Of a stretch of 64,000 bases of DNA, positions 33,203-44,480 are shown in pieces (within the stretch, counting starts at the first letter, position 1; every line of letters starts with the position of its first letter). Both the position numbers and the translations under genes were made by a program. The stretch comes from Viola odorata (lineage: Eukaryota > Streptophyta > Magnoliopsida > Malpighiales > Violaceae). The notes under the pieces are model-generated. The model did no database searches and was not told where the DNA came from. It worked only from the letters and a program-made list of their open reading frames with translations. Location: positions 35,000,040 through 35,064,039 of the forward strand of contig OY829546.1 of assembly GCA_963691705.1 (NCBI GenBank), read 5' to 3'.

Positions 33203-34100
33203 CCCACAACTACGCAAAAATGGAAGAAGAAAATATGGACAGAGCTCGGAACGTGTTACAAGACGCACCTCAAGTCCTTAACGCTCCTACCGCCACCACT
33301 TCGGAGGATCGCTTTATTGACCAATATGCACAGCAAAAAGATCACATTCTTAGGGCCTCTAGCCGGCGAAGTGGCAACTCCTCAAAAGGAAAGTCTGGCA
33401 ATTCCCCTACTCGACGACAGGGAGATCCTTCCAAAGGCTGAATTTACGACCCGGACCTCCCTTCCCTTATTTTACCAAGAGCAGAGATATTAGCGATTGT
33501 GGAATAGCGGAATCTACCCATTCGTTACCCCACCCCTGTTAAGCCTGGGGTAATCATAGGAGGAAGAGAAAATGCTTTTTGCAAGTTTCACAAAGCCAAG
33601 GGACACTCTACAGAAGTGTGCAGGGAATTGAAGTTGGCGATAGAACGTCTAGTAGAGGAAGGGTATCTCGGAGAATTTGCCACTAAGACTAGAGAGGAAG
33701 CTAGGAGCAATCCTACGGGCAGAGCCGCTGATAACAGACCAGCTCCCCCTCGCGTTCCAGGAAATAACGCTGTCCCTGCCGGAAGAGGTAGAGAGACACT
33801 CATAGTGGATGATGACGAAGTCTCTATCATCAACATCATAGCCGGAGGTACCCCTACCTAGATGAGCCTGCCCAGTTAACGCCCGGTACGGGAGACAAAC
33901 GGAAGCGGGAGGGTGTGATAATGAAAAGCAAAGCAATAAGCGCTTTGGACAGGATGGTGTTGTCTTTTTCCGAAGAGGACGAGAAAGGCGTCATTTATCC
34001 ACATAACGATGCGTTAGTACTTACACCTGTTATCGCTAATCACGGGGTTAGAAGAACCCTCGTGGACAACGGAAGCGCCGTGAACTTATTTTGACTAGAA
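33203..34100 (+). pseudogene. Gag 3' part and protease core of element D
   Basis: It resumes the D frame after element C (H-N-Y-A-K-M-E-E-E). Contents: a Ser/Gly/Arg-rich linker, ILPRAEILAIVE, the zinc-knuckle variant CKFHKAKGHSTEVC, a KLAIERLVEEGYLGEF block, IINIIAGG, FSEEDEKGVIYPHND and the protease active-site region DNGSAVNLF. Stops near 33440, 33507 and 33859 and a frame change break it. CX2HX4HX4C replaces the usual CCHC knuckle. Confidence 0.85.
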
Positions 34101-37100
34101 GTCTATAATCTTATGAAGCGCCCCGACAGCGAGTTAACGCCCTATAAGAAGCCAATAATTGGGGTGGACGGGGTCCCAATCCCGGTAACCGGAGTAACCA
34201 TCTAGCCTGTGTACTTCAGAGAGGATACCTCCAAGCAATCGGAGGAGCTGCTATTCCTAGTCGTGGACCTAAATCTACCCTATAACGCTATTCTGGGGAG
34301 ACCTTTCCTCAACCACTTCGGAGCAGCGATATCGCAAAAATATTTGAGGATGAAATATCCCTCTTGGGATGGAGTAGTCTCAATAAAAGGCAATCAGAAA
34401 TTGGCGGCCGAGTGTTACCTCCTCATGAATCAGAAGAGTTATGATAGGTACGTCTGTGTAACGGTAGATCCGTATGAACAAAATGATGAGAAATGAACTC
34501 AGCCATTAGACAAAATGGTACCCGTGCCGGTTAACGGGATCGACGGAGCAAGCTTCCTGGTTAGTGAAAAGCTTAGCCCTATGGAAAACCTTCAACTAGC
34601 TCGGCTGTTGCACAAGTGTAAAGGAGAGTTCACATAGAGGCCCGCGGACATGCCAGGTATCTCTCGAGAGGTGGCAGAACACCCACTTAATGTTGACTCC
34701 AACGTCAAGCCAATCCAGCAGAAGCGACGCGCGTTCTCTACAGAGAAGGTGTCAGCTGTCGAGAAGGAGGTGATCAAACTCTTGGACGCCGACTTTATCC
34801 CAGAAGTTCAATACCCTACCTGGCTAGCCAACCCAGTTTTTGTCCCCAAGCCCAACGGTGATTGGTGTATGTGCATCGATTTTACTGACTTAAATGATGC
34901 CTGTCCCAAAGATTGCTACCCCCTTCCTCGAATTGATCAGCTGGTCGATCAGACTGCGGGGTACGCCTATCTAAGCTCTCTAGACGCCAATTCAGGATAC
35001 CATCAAATCTCTATGGCCGTTGAAGATGAAGAAAAAACCACTTTCATTACCCCGAAAGCTACTTACTATTATACGGCAATGCCGTTTGGGCTGAAGAATG
35101 TTGGAGCCACCTTTCAACGAATGGCCAACAAAGTCTTTGAGAAGCAAATTGGAAGAAACGTGGAAGCGTATGTTGATGATATACTGGTCAAGAGCCGAAG
35201 TTTCCAAGGCCATTTGAATGACTTAGAAGAAGTCTTCTACGTGATGAGGAAATATCAAATGAAGTTGAATCCCAGTAAATGCATGTTCGCATTTCAGATG
35301 GGAAAATTTTTGGGCTATGTGGTTAGCTGGAAAGGCATCCAACCCAACCCCTAGGGCGATTTATCTCTAAGCAAGGCAAAAGATGTCTGCCCTTTTTTAA
35401 GTCATACGTAAGAAAGCTCCTTTCGGATGCACAGCGGAATGCGAGGAGGCATTCATGGGCCTGAAAGCTTATTTATCGTCTGACCTGGTGCTGACAAGGC
35501 CAGAACCGGGCGATACCCTATACCTATATCTAGGCGTTACGGACGAAGTGGTTAGCGCCGTCCTCGTTCGAGATGACAACCATCTACATCACCCTGTCTA
35601 TTTTGTGAGTCACATCTTGAAAGATGTCGAGCTGCGATATGCTCGCATTGAAAAAATAGCATTTGCACTTGTTCAGGCCACGCAGAAAATGGACAGATAC
35701 TTCCAAGCCCATACCCGTTATTGTACTCACTGATCAGCCGTTGAAAAGGATATTCCGGAAACCTGAGTCTTCAGGAAGAATGTTGATTTGGGCCATCGAA
35801 CTTGAGCAATACGGGTTGCGGTACAAAAACCATCCCTCCGTGAAAGCCCAGGTCCTAGCAAACTTCATAGCCGAGTGTACCTTCATAGAAGACCCGTTAA
35901 TGGACCTGTCGGAAGAGGAAAGAGAGGATTTGGACCTCCCGTTCCCTGAAACCTACACCGACTTGTGGGTTGTTCATGTTGATGGAGCCAAGAACCAAGA
36001 ACTAGCGGGAGTCGGGATCTTCATGATCGGGCCACACGATATGCAGATACGGTACGCCATCAGAATACTGAAACCGTTATCCAATAACTCGGCGGAGTAT
36101 GAGGCGCTACTAGCTGGTTTCAGGATAGGAAGAAACTTTTCCACTAAGGCCATACATGATACGAGAATGATGGGAGACTTACAATTAAAAGTTTGTGGAG
36201 ATTCCAAACTAATAATAGACCAAGTCTTGGGACACTCTCAGGCGAGAGAGCCCATCATGGTTCAGTACCTCGCTAAGGTGAAACACGAACTGTTGGAAAT
36301 AAAGAAAAGCGGCATGCGGGTCAACTTTGAGAACATTCCCCGAGACGATAACGCTGAAGCGGACGACCTGGCCAAACTCACTGCAAATCCAGACGCATTC
36401 ATACCCAAGGGTGTGTACTACCGAGAGATATCGTTTCCCTCCTTCATGTAAGAGCAAACATCATTTTGCGTGGAAGAAATTGAAAATGACTGGCGAATCC
36501 CCGTGATAAAATACTTGAAACATGAGGAATTACCCGCTGATAATGCCGGGAGAAAGAAGGTGCTAAAATAAGCAGCAAGGTGTACATATTATGATGGAGA
36601 GCTGATCCGGAGATGCTTCTCTCACCCGGCGGCCAAGTGTATAACGGAGCAAGAAGGCCTTCACACTTTGCGAGAAATCCATGAAGGAATATGTGGTATA
36701 CACGCATCAGGTGGCGCCTTAGCCGCGCAAGTCTTCAGGTCTGGATTCTACTGGCCTACCATTCGAAGAGACTGCCATAATTACGTACAGACTTGTCAAA
36801 AGTGTCAGGAGTTCTCTAAGATTCCTAGATAACCCGCTACAGAGATTTCTGAGATAGTGGCTCCTTGTCCATTCCCGAAATGGGGGATAGATATCCTGGG
36901 CCCGTTTCCAAAAGCAAGGTCTCAACTAAAATTTGTGGTCGTAATAGTAGATTACTTCACGAAATGGGCAGAAGTGGAAGCAGTGGCCAAAATCATGACA
37001 GAAAAAATTTAGCGTTTCTTCAAACACCAAGTTATCATTCGGTTCGGTGTTCCCCGTGTGCTAGTCAGCGATAACGAGACGCAGTTCACCAGCTAGTTTT

Positions 37101-37669
37101 TCAGAGATTAGTGCGCGGAATTTCAGATCGAACAAAGGTTCTCTTCTGTGGCTCACCTGCAGACCAATGGTCAGGCAGAGGTGACAAACCGAAGCATTCT
37201 CACTGGCATAAAGAAAAACCTGGAAGGATCTAAAAAGAAATGGGTAGACGAGCTGCCATATGTGATGTGGGTGTACCGCATGACCGTCAAAACTAGTACG
37301 GGAGAAACACCTTTCGCATTGGCTTTTGGGACTGAGGCCGTCACACCGGTAGAAATCGGTACTATGAGCCTGAGAGTGGCATACTTCAGGGAAGAAACGA
37401 ATGAGGAGAGACTCCGGGCTAACCTCGACGCGTTACCAGAACGGCAGGAGGAAGCTCTTCTAAAAACACTTAATTATAAGCAAAGGATGCCGCGTTATCA
37501 CAACAGGCGCGTCAAAGAACACCTGTTGAAAGCAGGCGACCTGGTGCTTAGAGACAAATGAGCCGCCGGACAGCGAATGTGGAAACTCAGCCCGAACTGG
37601 GATGGCCCCTACCGTGTCACCCGCGTTATCGAAAATGGAGCGTATCACCTGGAGACACTTGATGGTACC
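34101..37669 (+). pseudogene. Pol of element D, up to the E insertion
   Basis: RT is recognisable (FVPKPNGDWCMCIDF, YVDDILVKS), as are RNase H, aRH (VHVDGAKNQELAGVGIF, NNSAEYEALLAGF) and integrase (GIDILGPF, SDNETQF, QAEVTN). There are many stops (for example near 34203, 34494, 34635, 36449, 37007, 37095). A deletion of about 80 bases after NPNP near 35352 joins the RT thumb directly to the LGRFISKQG block, and a frame change lies near 35725. The RT and integrase catalytic residues survive, although Gly is replaced by Glu next to the second integrase Asp. The frame is split at codon LDGT by element E. Confidence 0.88.
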
Positions 37670-38205
37670 TGATAACAATTGGAATGCTCCTGACGGCAAT
37701 ATTGTAGCCACGGCATCTATCCTTGACGAGTTTCTATACGCTTCCCTGAAAAACCAACCTATCGCCCGGGCCGGCGGAAGTTTCCTAGGATGGTCGACTT
37801 CAGCGGGGGGGGATCTCATGCATCTTTACGCGCACGGCGTCATCCCATCCTAGGGGAACGAAGAGGATGTCGCTCCTGATAGGCCTTATGTGATTATCGC
37901 CCGCGATGGCTCACCCATTATCGCTGGAGGCGATATCTTCGGACGATGCTTATCGCTGCACCCTTATCGCTGTCAGGTATCGCCAACTTCGGCCTATAAA
38001 TTCCCCCATCTTTCCAAACAGAAGGTAAGATCGGGATCATCTTGGAGAACCTCTACCATTCTAAAAACTCGAACTGACTTAAGCATCGGAGTGTCTACGC
38101 CGGAGTCCCCCTCCGGCGCTTTGCAGGTATCTCCGACGCCGATCGCTTCCCCTCCGACTAGCTGCAGCAGCCGTTTCCGACCAGAAGAGATATCGGATCT
38201 TATCA
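37670..38205 (+). repeat. 5' LTR of element E
   Basis: It begins TGATAA and ends TTATCA. TATAAA lies at 37995-38000, with likely transcription start some 30 bases later. Upstream, TATCGC occurs at 37760, 37895, 37919, 37951, 37965 and 37978 and its complement GCGATA at 37930, a dense array over about 225 bases. The CGCCGGAG-CCCCTCCGGCG block near 38098-38120 can fold on itself and is shared with D and F. Confidence 0.95.
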
Positions 38206-38207
38206 AA

Positions 38208-38226
38208 TGGTGCTTTCATTGAGAGC
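38208..38226 (+). promoter_or_regulatory. Primer binding site of element E
   Basis: TGGTGCTTTCATTGAGAGC lies two bases after the LTR. It is identical to the sites of D and F. The complement ends in CACCA, fitting a tRNA 3' end. Confidence 0.88.
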
Positions 38227-38290
38227 TTTGGTGTATTAAGTGAGTGTCCTTAATAGCCAAGCTCCGTTTAGTTGGGAGATCGAAACGGTT

Positions 38291-40435
38291 ATGACAGCCA
38301 GATCGGAGCAAGACCGGACTACATTTTCTAGTATTCCTTTCTCAACTCGCAGGCGGTTATTTCCTTTTGCTACGGCTGACCTCCCTATGACGACGCAACA
38401 GACTATCTCAGGACCTCTGGACCTCTCGGTCGGGATCGTCGGAGGATCTATCTCCTCACAGACGGTCATTTCTTCATCACAGACGGTGGGATCTGATCTT
38501 TATACTCCTCTTTTGGAAGGATCTGTGCTTAACAATGAAAATCCCTTTGCTATGGAAATAGCGGCCCTTCGTTCCCGCCTGGAATATTTGACTGAAATGG
38601 CCACTAGAGTCACGCCTGGTGCTTCTGGATCTAGCGTTCCTCCTCGCGTCTTGTTCACATCATCTATTGTTGCTGATCGACCTCTGCCCCCGTTGTTTCC
38701 AGAGAACCCCCAAGTGCCTTTATCCACAGGAAATCCCCCGGTTGGTCACGTACAGCTCACTCAAGGAGGAGTAGAGGCTTATGTACCGCAAATGCCGCAA
38801 AGACTTCTTCTGCAGGAAGACAGGCAGCTTGAGGCGTTAAGGAACCGTTGGGCCGGACGGAGGGAAGGAACAAACAGGAGTTTATCTCCCGTGTACAGTG
38901 AAAGATCTAGTAGCAGAAGAAATCGAAGTCGTTCTCCCAGGAGTCGCAGTCGGTCTCCCAGGCGACATCATATACCTGAACCAAGGGAAGGAGGGCGACA
39001 AGGAGACATATCTCCCCCACGTCATGCGCGTGAGATTCTTGATGATACCTCAGGTCACCCTTTCAGTCGTCGTGTAAGACGTCACAGGGTCAGCAGGCGA
39101 GTGAAGCTTCCCGCTGATACTTATGATGGTACTAAAGATCCTATTTCGCACATCAACAAAGTGAAGGATTTCGTCCAGTTTCAAACCCACAGTGATGCGG
39201 CTTTATGTCAGATATTTGTTATGACCTTATCGGGAGTTGCTCGTCTTTGGTTTGAAGGTCTTCCTGGCGGATCCATTAGTAATTTCGCACAGTTGGAATC
39301 CAAATTTCGGAGCAGATTTAGTACAGCAATTCCAATTCGGAAATCTGCCGCAGCGTTATTTGACATACAGCGGAAGCCCCAAGAGACATTGAAAGAATTT
39401 CTCAGCCGATTCGATCTGGAAATGTCATTAACGCCGGGCGTTACCGTTGATTTCGCCATAGAAGCTCTGAAAAGAAACTGCCATTATGGAAAACTGAAAG
39501 ATGCATTGATGGTGGATCCTCCAATATCCTTGGACGCACTAAGACTTAAAGCCCATAATTATGCGAAAATGGAAGAAGAAGAAAATAGAAATAGAACATT
39601 TGATATGCCGCCTGGGGCACCTCGCATCCCTGCCGCTCCCGCAAATCCTCTGGTTGACGATCATTACACTGATGATTACGCTCGACGGAAAGATTACATC
39701 CCAAAGACCTACGATAAGCAAAAAGGAAATTCCTTGAAAGGAAGACAAGGTAGTTCCCCTCGTCAGCGTCAAGGGAACGCTAACAAAAATCGGGCGTATG
39801 ATCCGGATTTTCCCTCCTTGAATGTACCAAGAGCGGAGATATTGGCGATAGCGGAACAGCGAGATCTTCCTATCCGTTATCCGGCGCCCACGAAACCTGG
39901 AGTGCTTTTAGGCAGGAGAGAAAACGCTTACTGTAAATTCCACAAAGCCAGAGGACATTCCACAGAGGCTTGCAGAGAATTAAGGTGGGCGATAGAACGC
40001 CTGGTGGAGGAAGGATATCTGGGAGAATTTGCGACTCAAGTAAGGGAAGATGCCCGAAACAATCCGATAAGAAGAGCGGTAGACGAGCGACCAAGACCCC
40101 CTCCAGTCCCACAGCCGGATAACGCTCCCAAAGGAAAGGGTGGGGAAACCTTCGCGATAGATGGCGACGACATCCCCATAATCAATATCATAGCAGGAGG
40201 GATCCCCTACACAGATGAATCAGAACAGTCGATGGTGGCGAAAGGGGAAAAGCGTACGCGAGACAGCATGACAAAGAAAGGTGGAGCGATAGACATACTT
40301 GATCGCATGATCTTATCCTTTTCAGAAGAGGATGAGAAAGGCGTTATCTATCCCCATAATGACGCCTTGGTAGTCACACCTGTCATCGCCAGTCATGGTA
40401 TAAGAAGGACTCTTGTGGACAACGGGAGTGCGTGA
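38291..40435 (+). CDS. Gag-protease polyprotein of element E (frame broken at the protease site)
   Basis: The ATG at 38291 gives 714 codons. In order: a coiled-coil-like block (about residues 92-110), an Arg/Ser-rich tract (about 203-230), the DDTSGHPFSRRVRRH block, the retrotransposon gag domain (about 284-408, ISHINKVKDFVQFQTHSD to LMVDPP), a basic linker, a zinc-knuckle variant CKFHKARGHSTEAC (about 548-561), IINIIAGG (about 630) and the aspartic protease active site D-N-G-S at about 710-713. Compared with C, D and F one base is missing just after DNGSA, so the frame stops there and pol continues in another frame. The RS tract suggests RNA binding or nuclear import. The frame is otherwise open, which fits a recent insertion. 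Confidence 0.9.
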   Translation: MTARSEQDRTTFSSIPFSTRRRLFPFATADLPMTTQQTISGPLDLSVGIVGGSISSQTVISSSQTVGSDLYTPLLEGSVLNNENPFAMEIAALRSRLEYLTEMATRVTPGASGSSVPPRVLFTSSIVADRPLPPLFPENPQVPLSTGNPPVGHVQLTQGGVEAYVPQMPQRLLLQEDRQLEALRNRWAGRREGTNRSLSPVYSERSSSRRNRSRSPRSRSRSPRRHHIPEPREGGRQGDISPPRHAREILDDTSGHPFSRRVRRHRVSRRVKLPADTYDGTKDPISHINKVKDFVQFQTHSDAALCQIFVMTLSGVARLWFEGLPGGSISNFAQLESKFRSRFSTAIPIRKSAAALFDIQRKPQETLKEFLSRFDLEMSLTPGVTVDFAIEALKRNCHYGKLKDALMVDPPISLDALRLKAHNYAKMEEEENRNRTFDMPPGAPRIPAAPANPLVDDHYTDDYARRKDYIPKTYDKQKGNSLKGRQGSSPRQRQGNANKNRAYDPDFPSLNVPRAEILAIAEQRDLPIRYPAPTKPGVLLGRRENAYCKFHKARGHSTEACRELRWAIERLVEEGYLGEFATQVREDARNNPIRRAVDERPRPPPVPQPDNAPKGKGGETFAIDGDDIPIINIIAGGIPYTDESEQSMVAKGEKRTRDSMTKKGGAIDILDRMILSFSEEDEKGVIYPHNDALVVTPVIASHGIRRTLVDNGSA

Positions 40436-42225
40436 ACCTTTTTTCGCTGGAAGCTTACAATCTCATGAAACGCCCCCACGATGAGTTAACACCTAGTAAG
40501 AGACCCATAGTCGGAGTGGATGGGACCCCTATCCTTGTTACGGGAGTAATCACCCTACCCGTATACTTCCGAGAAGACACTTACAAACGGTCAGAGAATT
40601 TGTTGTTCCTTGTTGTGGATCTGAATCTGCCCTATAACGTCATACTCGGACGGCCTTTCCTCAATCGCTTTGGAGCGGCGACATCACAAAAACATCTAAA
40701 GATGAAATACCCCTCCTGGGACGGGGTGGTATCGATAAAAGGTGATCAGAAACTGGCGGCAGAATGCTATTCGCTCATGACTCGGACGAGCTGCGATAGA
40801 TACGTGTGTATAGCGGCAGACCCTTACGGGCAGGGTGATGAAAAACGCGCTCAACCCCTTGACAAGATGGTGCCCGTATCAGTGATAGGCAAAGAGGGAG
40901 CCAGCTTCCTGGTCAGCGATAAGCTCAGCCCAGCGGAAAATCTTCAACTGGCACGGCTGCTGAACAAATGCCAAGGAAATTTCGCATGGGAGCCCGCCGA
41001 TATGCCAGGTATATCCCGAGAAATAGCCGAGCACAGGCTTAACGTTGACCCTAACGCCAAGTCAGTTCAGCAAAAACGACGAGCGTTCTCCACCGAAAAA
41101 GCGTCGGCTGTGGAAAAGGAGGTTGTGAAGCTCCTTGACGCGGGTTTCATTCGCGAAGTACAATATCCCACTTGGTTAGCCAACCCGGTTCTTGTTCCTA
41201 AACCCAATGGAGACTGGCGTATGTGCATTGACTTCACTGATTTGAACGATGCTTGTCCTAAGGATTGCTACCCGCTTCCTTGCATAGATCAGTTGGTTGA
41301 TCAAACTGCTGGGTACGCATATCTAAGCTCATTGGACGCCAATTCCGGATATCATCAAATCCCTATGGCCCTAGAGGATGAGGAGAAGACCGCCTTCCTT
41401 ACTCCTAAAGCCACGTATTGTTACACAGCGATGCCATTTGGACTAAAGAACGCGGGGGCCACGTTTCAGCGAATGGCAAATAAGATTTTTGAGGAACAGA
41501 TAGGGAGAAATGTGGAAGCATATGTTGACGACATACTGGTAAAGAGTGCGAATTTTCATGATCACCTGCAGGATCTAAAGGAAGTTTTTGATGTGATGAC
41601 AAGGTATCGCATGAAGCTAAACCCCCAGAAGTGCATGTTTGCATTCCAGACGGGTAAGTTCTTGGGCTACGTAGTTAGCCAGAAAGGTATCCAGCCTAAT
41701 CCATCCAAGGTTAAAGCTATACATGATATGATATCGCCGAGAACCGTTAAGGAAGTGCAAAGACTAACAGGGGGCGTTATCGCTCTGGGACGATTCGTCT
41801 CCAAGCAAGGAGAAAAGTGTCTCCCTTTTTTCAAAGTCATACGACGGAAAGCCACGTTCGGGTGGACCCCAGAATGTGAGCAAGCATTTGTGGACTTAAA
41901 GGACTATTTTTCATCTGATTTGTTATTGACAAGGCCCGAGTCCGGCGATACTCTGTACTTGTACTTGGGCGCGGCGGACGAAGTGGTCAGCGCCGTTCTT
42001 GTTCGTGACGATAACCGCACTCATCGCCCAGTTTACTTCGTGAGTCATGTCTTAAAGGACGCGGAACGGCGATATGCTCGTATTGAGAAAATAGCGTTCG
42101 CCCTTATACAAGCCGCCCGCAAGATGGACCGATACTTCCAGTCTTATCCTATCGTTGTACTTACAGACCAACCCTTGAAGAGGATATTTCGAAAGCCTGA
42201 ATCTTCAGGAAGACTGCTGATCTGA
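40432..42225 (+). pseudogene. Pol part 1 of element E: protease rest, RT, RNase H
   Basis: This is an open frame of 597 codons in the -1 frame relative to gag. It continues the protease domain (NLFSLEAYN, GVDGTPI, VVDLNLPYNVILGRPFLNRFGA). RT follows, with [55 protein letters not shown], catalytic YVDD at about residues 364-367 and LGYVVSQKGIQ. The first RNase H has YLYLGAADEVVSAVLV, a LKDAERRYARIEKIA block and LTDQPLKRIF. It ends at a TGA (42223-42225) where relatives have Trp in MLIWAIELEQYG. The frame goes on unchanged after it. Confidence 0.92.
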
Positions 42226-44160
42226 GCCCTAGAACTCGAACAATATGGTTTGAGATACCAGTCCTGGCCATCCGTAAAGGCTCAGGTCCTTGCTGATTTT
42301 ATAGCGGAGTGTACTTTCACAGAGGACCCTTTGAGTGGTGTACCGGAAGCGGAATGGAACGATATGGATCTCCCGTTCCCAGAAACTTATACAGATCTTT
42401 GGATCGTTCATGTGGACGGAGCCAAAAACCAAGAACTGGCGGGGGTTGGAGTCTTCATAAACGGGCCGCACGATATGCATATACGGTATGCTATTCGAAT
42501 CTTGCATCCTTTGTCCAATAACGCAGCCGAATATGAGGCGTTGCTAGCTGGACTCAGAATAGGAAGAGAGTTTTCTTCAAAGGGAAGGCGCGATACCGGC
42601 CAAACAGGAGATCTGCGTCTAAAAATTTGTGGAGACTCCAAACTGATAATTGACCAGGTCTCAGGACACTCTCAGGCTCGAGAACCTATTATGGTGCAAT
42701 ACCTCTCTAAGGTAACGCGAGAACTAGTGGAAATAAAGAAAGAGGGCATGCAAGTCAGCTTCGAGCACGTCCCCCGAGAGGAAAATGCTGAAGCCGATTA
42801 CCTTGCCAAGCTGGCCGCGAATCCTGAAGCATCTATACCTAAAGATGTGTATTATCGTGAGCTATCGGTGCCGTCCTTCATGGAGGAACAAGCCTCTTTG
42901 TGTGTGAATGAGCTCGAGAATGATTGGCGGATTCCGGTAATAAAATACCTGATGCACGAAGACCTGCCCGACGGTAACGCTGAAAAGATGAAAGTGCTAA
43001 GACAGGCTGCTCGTTGCACGTACTATAACGGGGATCTAATTCGAAGATGTTTTTCTCACCCCGGCGCTAAATGTATAACCGAACAAGAGGGCCTTCACAC
43101 CTTACGCGAAATCCACGAAGGGATATGCGGAATGCACGCGTCAGGCGGCACCTTGGCGGCACAAGTTTTCAGATCAGGATTCTACTGGCCCACTATACGA
43201 AGGGATTGCCACGATTATGTACAAGCTTGCCCCAAATGTCAGGAATTCGCTAAAATTCCTCGACGTCCAGCCACGGAAATATCGGAAATCATCGCCCCTT
43301 GCCCTTTTGCCAAATGGGGGATTCACATCCTGGGTCCATTTCCAAAGGCAAGGTCCCAACTGAAATTTGTGATAGTGGCTGTGGACTATTTTACGAAGTG
43401 GGCGGAAGCTGAAGCGGTTGCCACAATCACGGCAGAAAAAACATGGCGTTTTTTCAAACATCAAGTTATCATGAGATTCGGGGTGCCTCGTATCCTTGTC
43501 AGCGATAACGGGACCCAGTTCACCAGCCAATTCTTCAAAGACCAATGCTCAGAATTCGGGATTGAGCAGAGATTCTCTTCCGTGGCTCACCCACAAACCA
43601 ACGGACAGGCAGAGGTAACTAATAGGAGCATCCTCAGCGGTATTAAGAAAAACCTAGAGGGGTCTAAGAAGAAGTGGGCTGATGAATTGCCATACGTGAT
43701 GTGGGCATACCGCGTGACCGTAAAAGTTAGCACTGGAGAAACACCTTTTGCGTTGGCTTTTGGAACTGAAGCCGTTACGCCAGTGGAAATTGGGGCCATG
43801 AGCCTACGGGTGGCTCACTTTCATGAGGAATGGAACGAGGAACGGTTACGTGCTAATCTGGACGCGTTACCAGAGGTTCGAGAAGAAGTCCTACTGAAAA
43901 CGCAACACTACAAAAGAAAAATGGCCCGTTATCATAACAGGCAGGTCAAAGAGCGATTGTTGAAAAATGGTGACCTTGTGCTCCGAGACAGGCGAGCAAC
44001 CGGACAACGTATGGGAAAGCTTAGTCCTAACTGGGAAGGACCGTATCGCGTAACCCACATTGTCGGAAGAGGGGCCTATCGCCTGGAGACACTTGACGGT
44101 ACGCCTTTATCCAACTCCTGGAATATCGCTCGTTTGAAGTTATATTATCCTAGAGTTTAA
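42226..44160 (+). pseudogene. Pol part 2 of element E: aRH and integrase
   Basis: It is continuous with part 1 apart from the TGA. The second RNase H (aRH) has IVHVDGAKNQELAGVGVF, NNAAEYEALLAGLRIG, a GDSKLIIDQ run and EENAEADYLAKLA. Integrase has the zinc residues (EIHEGICGMHASGG, CPKCQEF) and the core. The first catalytic Asp is replaced by His (codon 43324-43326, GIHILGP instead of GIDILGP), while Asp at 43504 and Glu at 43612 are kept. The C-terminal part has the GDLVLRDRRATGQRMGKL and NWEGPYRV blocks and ends LKLYYPRV. No chromodomain is visible. Confidence 0.92.
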
Positions 44161-44267
44161 TTTTATCTGCACTATTTGGATTATAACGACCCTAACCGTG
44201 GCTAACGCTCAATAGGAGAGTTTTCGTGGGTTTGTGGTTGCTTTTGTGCAGATAAAAAGGGGGGTAC

Positions 44268-44480
44268 CCTGGGAGTGAAAAGTCCTATCCTTGTGATGGT
44301 CGGTCTTGATCAGATGGCCCACTAAGTGAGGGCACGACCCTAGTGTATCCTTGATTAGCGTCGGATTGAAAGATCCTTGACGCCCCCGGGGGTGAAAAGT
44401 CCTATCCTTGTGATGACCGATCTTGATCAGATGGCTCACTAAGTGAGGGCACTGCCCGGTATCTTTGGGAGTGAAAAGTT
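44268..44480 (+). repeat. Post-pol tandem repeats of element E
   Basis: Two good units and one partial (GAGTGAAAAGTCCTATCCTTG, then GGTCTTGATCAGATGG, then CTCACTAAGTGAGGGCAC) start at about 44273, 44390 and 44470. They are the same family as the arrays in C and F, and lie just downstream of the pol stop at 44160. Confidence 0.8.

Noticed and set aside
38500..40112. Minus-strand frames across gag of E
   Set aside because: They are shadows of the real gag frame; no conserved counterpart in C, D or F.
40428..40440. Programmed frameshift between gag and pol in E
   Set aside because: C, D and F have one continuous frame at this spot; E simply lacks one base.
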